DNA from: Aquisphaera giovannonii
GTDB taxonomy: Bacteria > Planctomycetota > Planctomycetia > Isosphaerales > Isosphaeraceae
DNA length: 64,000 nt
Direction of reading: 5' to 3'
Assembly (NCBI RefSeq): GCF_008087625.1
Contig: NZ_CP042997.1
Coordinates: 7,006,001-7,070,000 of the forward strand
Shown here: in pieces, positions 63,981 through 64,000 of the stretch
How the letters are laid out: each line of letters begins with the position of its first letter
Numbering within the stretch: position 1 is the stretch's first letter
Translations under genes and position numbers: made by a program
The notes under the pieces: generated by a model
Seen by the model: the letters and a program-made list of their open reading frames with translations, nothing else
Told to the model about the DNA's origin: nothing
Database searches by the model: none

Positions 63981-64000
63981 GTGATGCCGATGGGGCCGGT
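63981..64000 (+). CDS. Possible start of the next gene (partial, right edge)
   Basis: AGGAAGGA at 63963-63970 precedes GTG 63981 and ATG 63984 in the same frame. Only seven codons are visible, so nothing can be said about the product. Confidence 0.3.

Overview
The window looks like chromosome from a high-GC planctomycete, most likely the Isosphaeraceae (genera such as Aquisphaera, Singulisphaera or Paludisphaera). That is an inference from four things. G+C is about 70 percent throughout. An exported protein starts with an Arg-rich segment and a LExRxLL-type motif and carries dockerin repeats. An ECF sigma factor has a very long membrane-anchored C-terminal extension. There are many small Pro/Ala-rich secreted proteins and lipoproteins. 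I saw no rRNA, tRNA, CRISPR array, prophage or plasmid gene.

Layout. 1-3376 (minus) is most of a large secreted, glycosidase-like dockerin protein that runs off the left edge; its C-terminal part is tandem repeats of about 168 residues. 3377-6280 is a scar zone: AT-rich noncoding DNA, a decayed transposase, and an ISKra4-like insertion sequence with perfect 18-bp ends whose transposase is split by a frameshift and cut short by a nonsense codon. 6419-9184 holds a HEAT-type lipoprotein, an MlaE-type permease and an MlaD/MCE protein, with no ATPase gene. 9432-14272 holds a FlgM-like anti-sigma factor, a GspE/PilB ATPase and three uncharacterised proteins. 14387-20209 holds a PIG-L deacetylase, a secreted protein, a DisA_N-type diadenylate cyclase and a coiled-coil membrane protein. 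20754-25404 holds the membrane-anchored ECF sigma factor, an isochorismatase-fold hydrolase and a PAS/GAF/receiver regulator.

25524-34440 (minus) is one seven-gene run: NHL lipoprotein, large VWA membrane protein, MoxR ATPase, small membrane protein, DUF58, a 45-residue membrane protein, and a BatA-like VWA protein. It is a Bat/MoxR-type cluster with two extra small membrane proteins. 34681-41661 is mixed: a Rieske protein, an MBL-fold hydrolase, a divergent PfkB-like kinase, an STN-domain protein and a PdxA-like dehydrogenase. 41893-47980 is a radical SAM protein followed by two large multi-pass membrane proteins (GT39-like and YfhO-like). 48169-53591 is rpsO and pnp followed by a sensorless histidine kinase and an NtrC-type regulator. 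53671-59176 holds a class C beta-lactamase-like hydrolase, a nested palindromic element with a clear 7-bp target duplication, an ACT-domain protein, a YCII plus ECF42-like sigma pair and a WD40-like protein. 59735-63950 is mutL, a fused aroDE gene and aroK.

No complete novel defence or biosynthetic system is evident. The most unusual items are the sigma factor fused to a membrane-fusion-protein-like coiled coil, the Bat/MoxR cluster with its micro-ORF, the diadenylate cyclase with an unrecognised N-terminal half, and the nested MITE.
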